Shown here in pieces: positions 20,881 to 24,319 of a DNA stretch of 24,319 nucleotides. Below the pieces are notes generated by a model. The model was not told the origin of the DNA. It saw nothing but the letters and a program-made list of their open reading frames with translations, and did not search any database. Source of the DNA: Chloroflexota bacterium (lineage in GTDB: Bacteria; Chloroflexota; Limnocylindria; Limnocylindrales; CSP1-4); NCBI GenBank assembly GCA_021789355.1, contig JAJYJR010000020.1:1-24319 (forward strand), given 5' to 3'. Position 1 is the first letter of the stretch; the number at the start of each line of letters is the position of its first letter. Position numbers and translations under genes: made by a program.

Positions 20881-22802
20881 GGCCGCGGCTGGCCGGCTGC
20901 CGCCCGACGGCGCTCGAGGTACTCCGGGATGCGGACCATCGGCGGCCGCTGCTGGTCGGCCAGCTCGATCACCTCCAGCCCCAGCCGGCCGCGGCCCGAG
21001 CGCGGCAGCTTCATCGTGGAGCCGAGCTCCGCGAAGAGGCGGCTCTTGCGTCGCTCCTCCAGCCGCTTCATCACCGCCTGGAGGATGACGAAGCTCATCC
21101 GCGAGAGCCCCTCCAGCTCCTGGTTGCGATGGACGCGTCGCTCCAGGTCCACCTGGCCGAGCGAATCCAGGCCGCCGCGCTCGGCGATGTCGATCAGGTG
21201 GCCGATCTCGACCGCGTAGCCGGTGAAGAAGGGGATCGTCTCGAGCAGCGAGCGACGACCCGCGTACTCCCCGGCCAGCGGCTGGATGAAGCCTGACAGC
21301 TCCGGGAAGAAGAGGTTGATCAGCGGCCGGGCAACCAGCTCGGTGACGCGACCGCCGCCGCCCTCCTTGAGGACGCCGCCCTCCACGATCGGGCGCTGGT
21401 AGTAACCCTTGACGTACTGCAGGCGCTGCTCCTGGAGGAGGGGTCCGACGGTCCCGTAGACCATCCGGGGATGCCAGTTGCGGACGTCGCTGTCGGCCCA
21501 GACGACGATGTCGCCGAACGTCTCGTAGAGCGATTTCCAGAGGGCCTCGCCCTTGCCCCGGAACGAGCCGTAGCGCGGCAGGACGTCGGGATGCTGGACC
21601 ACCCGCGCTCCCTCGTCCGTGGCGATCTCGCGGGTCCGGTCGCTGGAGGCCGAGTCGATCACGAGGACCTCGTCGAGCAGCGGCACCCGCTCGACCATCT
21701 CGTGGATGGCCCTGCGGACGATCGGGCCGATCGTCTCCTCCTCGTTGAGGGTCGGCAGGACGAGCGAGATCGTCAGGCCCTGCTTCTCCTTGGCCTGGAC
21801 CAGGCGCCGCAGATCGGCGAACTCGCGGTGGTGGAAGTTCGACTCGCCGAACCAGCGCTCGACCCGGGCGGGCACGGCCCGGGCGTCCTCGGCGGCGCGG
21901 TCGGCGGCGGCGAGCGTCTCGGCCCTCTGGGCGAGCTGCTCGAAGGTCGAGCGGCCGATCTGCTCGCGGGTCTTCACCACGACGACCGTCTTGCCGGCGC
22001 GGGTGGCCACCGCCTCCGGCAGGGCGCCGAAGAGGTACGTCTCCGCGCCGGAAGTGGCCGGGGTGGCCGCTGCACCCATGACCACCAGGTCGGCGTTCTC
22101 CGCCTCGCGCAGGATGGCGTTGCGGACGTTGGTCGCCTCTCGGACGAGCGGCTCAACGTGGCCGCGGACCTGCTGCCGGAGAACGGCACCGAGGGCCCGC
22201 TCCGTCTGACCGCGGACGGTGGGCGTCACGCCCGGCGGGACGAGGTGGAGCGCCACGACCCGCGCCCCGTGGCGGCGAGCGAGGGCGTCGGCGAAGCGCA
22301 GCGCCAGCTCGGCGTGCGGCCCGCCTCGGATCGGCACGAGGATGCGCCGGATCTCCGCCGTGCCGCGCTGCTTGACGACGGCGATGTCGCAGGGCGCCTC
22401 CCGGACGACCTCGTCGATGGTCGGGCTGAAGACCGGCGTCGGCCTGCCCCGTGTGGCACCGGGCTTGCCGCCCCAGCCGAAGATGATCAGGTCGGCTTCC
22501 AGCTCGGCCGCCGCCTCCTTGATCCCTTCCGCCGCCCGCCGCCCGATCCGCACGATCGGGTGGATGGCCGTCCCTTCCGGGGCGTAGTCGAGGACCCGCT
22601 GGAGCAGCCGGCGGGCCTGGCGGGCCCGGGTGGCGCCCTCGGAGAGCGGCATCCCCTCGGGCACCTCGACGATGCCGAGCGCGGTGAGGTCGCCGGTCCG
22701 GTGGTCCAGCAGGCCGGCGCCGAGCCGGATCAGCTCCTCCGCGGTGAGCGGGTTGGCGACCGGGATCAGGATGCGCGAGGGGAGCGGCGGGTGGGCGGTC
22801 AT
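20877..22802 (-). CDS. gpgS: two Usp domains fused to glucosyl-3-phosphoglycerate synthase
   Basis: This 641-residue fusion has Usp-like domain 1 at about 9-144 (SRILIPVANPLT ... ADLIIFGWGG ... PCDIAVVK), Usp domain 2 at 152-277 (RRILVPIRGGPHAELALRFA ... ADLVVMGAAAT ... KTVVVVK) and a helical linker (280-340). A GT-A glycosyltransferase follows from 344: ISLVLPTLNEEETIGPIV, VLVIDSASSDRT, GKGEAL, the metal-binding WADSD (435-439), GGGGRVTELVARPLINLFF and RVHRN (His558). These are the hallmarks of GpgS, which transfers glucose from an NDP-glucose to 3-phosphoglycerate, the first step to glucosylglycerate or methylglucose polysaccharide primers. Known GpgS proteins of about 320 residues lack Usp parts. 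ATG 22802 overlaps the upstream stop by 4 nt. The Usp part may sense a nucleotide. Confidence 0.85.
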   Translation of the reverse strand: MTAHPPLPSRILIPVANPLTAEELIRLGAGLLDHRTGDLTALGIVEVPEGMPLSEGATRARQARRLLQRVLDYAPEGTAIHPIVRIGRRAAEGIKEAAAELEADLIIFGWGGKPGATRGRPTPVFSPTIDEVVREAPCDIAVVKQRGTAEIRRILVPIRGGPHAELALRFADALARRHGARVVALHLVPPGVTPTVRGQTERALGAVLRQQVRGHVEPLVREATNVRNAILREAENADLVVMGAAATPATSGAETYLFGALPEAVATRAGKTVVVVKTREQIGRSTFEQLAQRAETLAAADRAAEDARAVPARVERWFGESNFHHREFADLRRLVQAKEKQGLTISLVLPTLNEEETIGPIVRRAIHEMVERVPLLDEVLVIDSASSDRTREIATDEGARVVQHPDVLPRYGSFRGKGEALWKSLYETFGDIVVWADSDVRNWHPRMVYGTVGPLLQEQRLQYVKGYYQRPIVEGGVLKEGGGGRVTELVARPLINLFFPELSGFIQPLAGEYAGRRSLLETIPFFTGYAVEIGHLIDIAERGGLDSLGQVDLERRVHRNQELEGLSRMSFVILQAVMKRLEERRKSRLFAELGSTMKLPRSGRGRLGLEVIELADQQRPPMVRIPEYLERRRAAAGQPRP

Positions 22803-24253
22803 CGCTCGGATTCTGAGGCCGGCTCGGCCCCAGTCGCAGCGGCCGACGGCCCGGCCGCGTTCTCGAGGGCGGCGGCCTCCGCCTCGCGCCAGCGCCGGAC
22901 CAGGTACGGCTTGAGCAGCTCGAACTCGCGCGCCTGCCGCTCCACCCGCTCCTCGGCCTGCTCGGCGGAGGCGCGGCGGTTCTCGATCACCAGGCTGCCG
23001 ACCCGCCCGAAGTAGATCGGGACGAGGGCCGCGACCAGGCGGTCCAGCGCCATCCCGCCGTGGCTGGCCGCCACGACCAGGTCGAAGACCGCCCGGGCCC
23101 ACAGGTCGTCCGGGAAGTGGAAGGCGGCCACCGCATCGGACATCTCGTCGGTCGTGGGGGTCGTGCCCGTCCCCTCGGCCCCGTCGGCGGCCATTCCCAG
23201 GCGACGGGCGGCCTCCTCGGCCAGGGCCCCCGCCTCCGCCGCCAGGAGCAGCACCGTCGCCGCGTTCTCGGGCGCGAGCATCGCCCCCCACGTCTCGGCC
23301 AGGGTCAGCGAGCCCTGGTGGAACTGGGCGAGCAGGCGCAGCGTGTTCACCTCGAGCGGCAGGGGATCGATGATCCGCTCGAAGCCGTAGGCCGGGACGT
23401 CGTGGGAGCCGGCGATCGGCAGCCAGCGCTCCGCGTGGCGCCCGGCAAGGCTCAGGATCGTGCCCAGGACCTGGCGGAACATCGGCCCGAGGTCCGCGCC
23501 GGGATCCTTGGGATCGTGGATCTTGGCTCCCAGGCGGGTCTGGCAGACGGCGAAACCGCCGACGAGGGCGAGCGTGGTCATCCAGATGTCCACGCCGAAG
23601 CGGCTCACGTCCGGCGTCCACTGCTCCTGGGCCAGGTAGTAGCGGACGAGGTCGCCGCTCACGCCGAAGTCGCCGCCGATCGGCTGGCGGATTCGGTGGC
23701 CGTAGAGGGCCCTGGTGAGCGGGTAGGTGACGGTGTTGGTGATCGTGCCGTCGTACTTGTAGCGGGCGTAGAGCGGGGCCACGAAGTCGTAGCCGCCCTT
23801 GAGGATCGGGCCGGCCAGCAGCTCGACCCATTCCGGCAGGATCGAGCGGAGGTCCGAGTCGACGACGACGAGGGCCTCGACTTCGAGGGCGGCCGCCATC
23901 TCGAAGATGGTCCGCAGGGCGGCGCCCTTGCCGCCGACGCCGTCGACGGCCGGGTAGGTCAGGCTGACCCGGGCCAGGCGATTGGTCGGCCGGACCAGCA
24001 GGATCTGCTCGACGTAGTCGGGCGGCTCGGTCTCGACGACCACCCGCTGCGTGCCGTCGGGCGATCCAGCGTCGGAGTTGACGAGCACGGGTCGCAGCTC
24101 GGGAAAGTACTGGACCAGGCCGGCCTGGGCGGCGCGCGTCACGTAGCCGATCGTGGCCGCGTTCTTGAAGCTCGGGATGCCGACCATGATGTCGGCCCGA
24201 CCGAGCCGCTCGATCTCCTCGCGGATCGCCGGCGTGAGGGAGGTGACGGGCAT
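22799..24253 (-). CDS. GT-A glycosyltransferase, possible glucosyl/mannosyl-glycerate synthase relative
   Basis: This 484-residue soluble glycosyltransferase starts with IMVGIPSFKNAATIGYVTRA (22-41), VLVNSDAGSPDGTQ, GVGGKGAALRTIFEMA (105-120) and the metal-binding VVDSDLRS (130-137), followed by KYDGTITNTVTYPLTRALYG, GGDFGVSGDL and a late His in AKIHDPKDPGADLG. The layout parallels GpgS (NSDAGSPDGT, GKG, DSD, late His), so the two operon glycosyltransferases are probably distant relatives with similar acceptors. The C-terminal 150 residues are helical and end in an Ala/Glu-rich tail. ATG 24253 has TGAGGG just upstream and is preferred over an in-frame start at 24313. It opens the four-gene operon. 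An enzyme using glycerate or glucosylglycerate as acceptor would fit, but this is inference. Confidence 0.8.
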   Translation of the reverse strand: MPVTSLTPAIREEIERLGRADIMVGIPSFKNAATIGYVTRAAQAGLVQYFPELRPVLVNSDAGSPDGTQRVVVETEPPDYVEQILLVRPTNRLARVSLTYPAVDGVGGKGAALRTIFEMAAALEVEALVVVDSDLRSILPEWVELLAGPILKGGYDFVAPLYARYKYDGTITNTVTYPLTRALYGHRIRQPIGGDFGVSGDLVRYYLAQEQWTPDVSRFGVDIWMTTLALVGGFAVCQTRLGAKIHDPKDPGADLGPMFRQVLGTILSLAGRHAERWLPIAGSHDVPAYGFERIIDPLPLEVNTLRLLAQFHQGSLTLAETWGAMLAPENAATVLLLAAEAGALAEEAARRLGMAADGAEGTGTTPTTDEMSDAVAAFHFPDDLWARAVFDLVVAASHGGMALDRLVAALVPIYFGRVGSLVIENRRASAEQAEERVERQAREFELLKPYLVRRWREAEAAALENAAGPSAAATGAEPASESER

Positions 24254-24319
24254 GGCCCTCACCCTACCATCGCCGGGCGGCGCTGCGTGGCCCGGCCCGG
24301 CCCGGCGTGGCATGCCCGC
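24254..24319 (-). promoter_or_regulatory. upstream region of the glycosyltransferase operon, partial
   Basis: These 66 nt precede the first gene of the operon. TAGGGT, a TANNNT-type box, lies 7 nt before ATG 24253 and overlaps the ribosome binding site GAGGG; a leaderless start is possible, but no -35 is evident. The window ends here. Confidence 0.25.

Noticed and set aside
22803..23831. N-terminal extension of the Usp-GpgS frame to 23831
   Set aside because: The first 343 codons are the out-of-frame shadow of the upstream glycosyltransferase; the ATGA overlap at 22802 and the start of the Usp fold fix the real start.

Overview
This is a very GC-rich, densely packed bacterial chromosome segment with frequent GTG starts, 1-4 nt gene junctions and one likely leaderless promoter. 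The gene content (TadE/TadG-like pilus-assembly families, ArsR-MFS pair, RR-HK pair, glucosyl-3-phosphoglycerate synthase, HD-domain protein) fits a Chloroflexota lineage of the Limnocylindria type. That taxonomic placement is inference only; no marker gene is present.

Layout. 1-37: 5' part of a tRNA-Thr(CGU) cut by the window edge. 105-1142: two small unrecognised membrane proteins and a short helix-turn-helix-like ORF (possible frameshift), all on the minus strand. 1347-3202: an ArsR-type regulator translationally coupled to an MFS exporter, with two inverted repeats directly upstream that are good operator candidates. 3501-5042: a DHA2-type 14-helix drug exporter whose 3' end carries a 40-bp-period tandem duplication. 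5285-7872: a PfkB sugar kinase (+), an HD-domain hydrolase (-) that overlaps it convergently, and a nitrilase-superfamily amidase (+) whose Shine-Dalgarno lies inside a perfect hairpin.

7934-15658 is the most unusual part: three consecutive cassettes on the minus strand, each with the same order: TadE-like pseudopilin with a long Pro/Thr linker and an extracellular C-terminal domain (PASTA in two, PKD in one), then a short plain TadE-like pseudopilin, then a TadG-like protein. All six TadE-like proteins keep the G|xxxxE pseudopilin cleavage motif; the three TadG-like proteins do not. No Tad ATPase, secretin, Flp pilin or prepilin peptidase is in the window, so these look like satellite pilus-tip or envelope modules served by machinery encoded elsewhere. 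Near-identical hairpins follow cassettes 1 and 2.

16075-18376: an OmpR-type response regulator followed by a GAF-containing membrane histidine kinase, preceded by four perfectly spaced 17-bp tandem repeats and, farther up, a patch of inverted and direct repeats. 18767-24253: a four-gene operon with 4-nt start/stop overlaps at every junction: a GT-A glycosyltransferase, a fusion of two universal-stress (Usp) domains to a glucosyl-3-phosphoglycerate synthase, a glycerate kinase, and an endonuclease III-like DNA glycosylase. The first three point to glucosylglycerate-type compatible-solute or glycerate-primed glycan metabolism.
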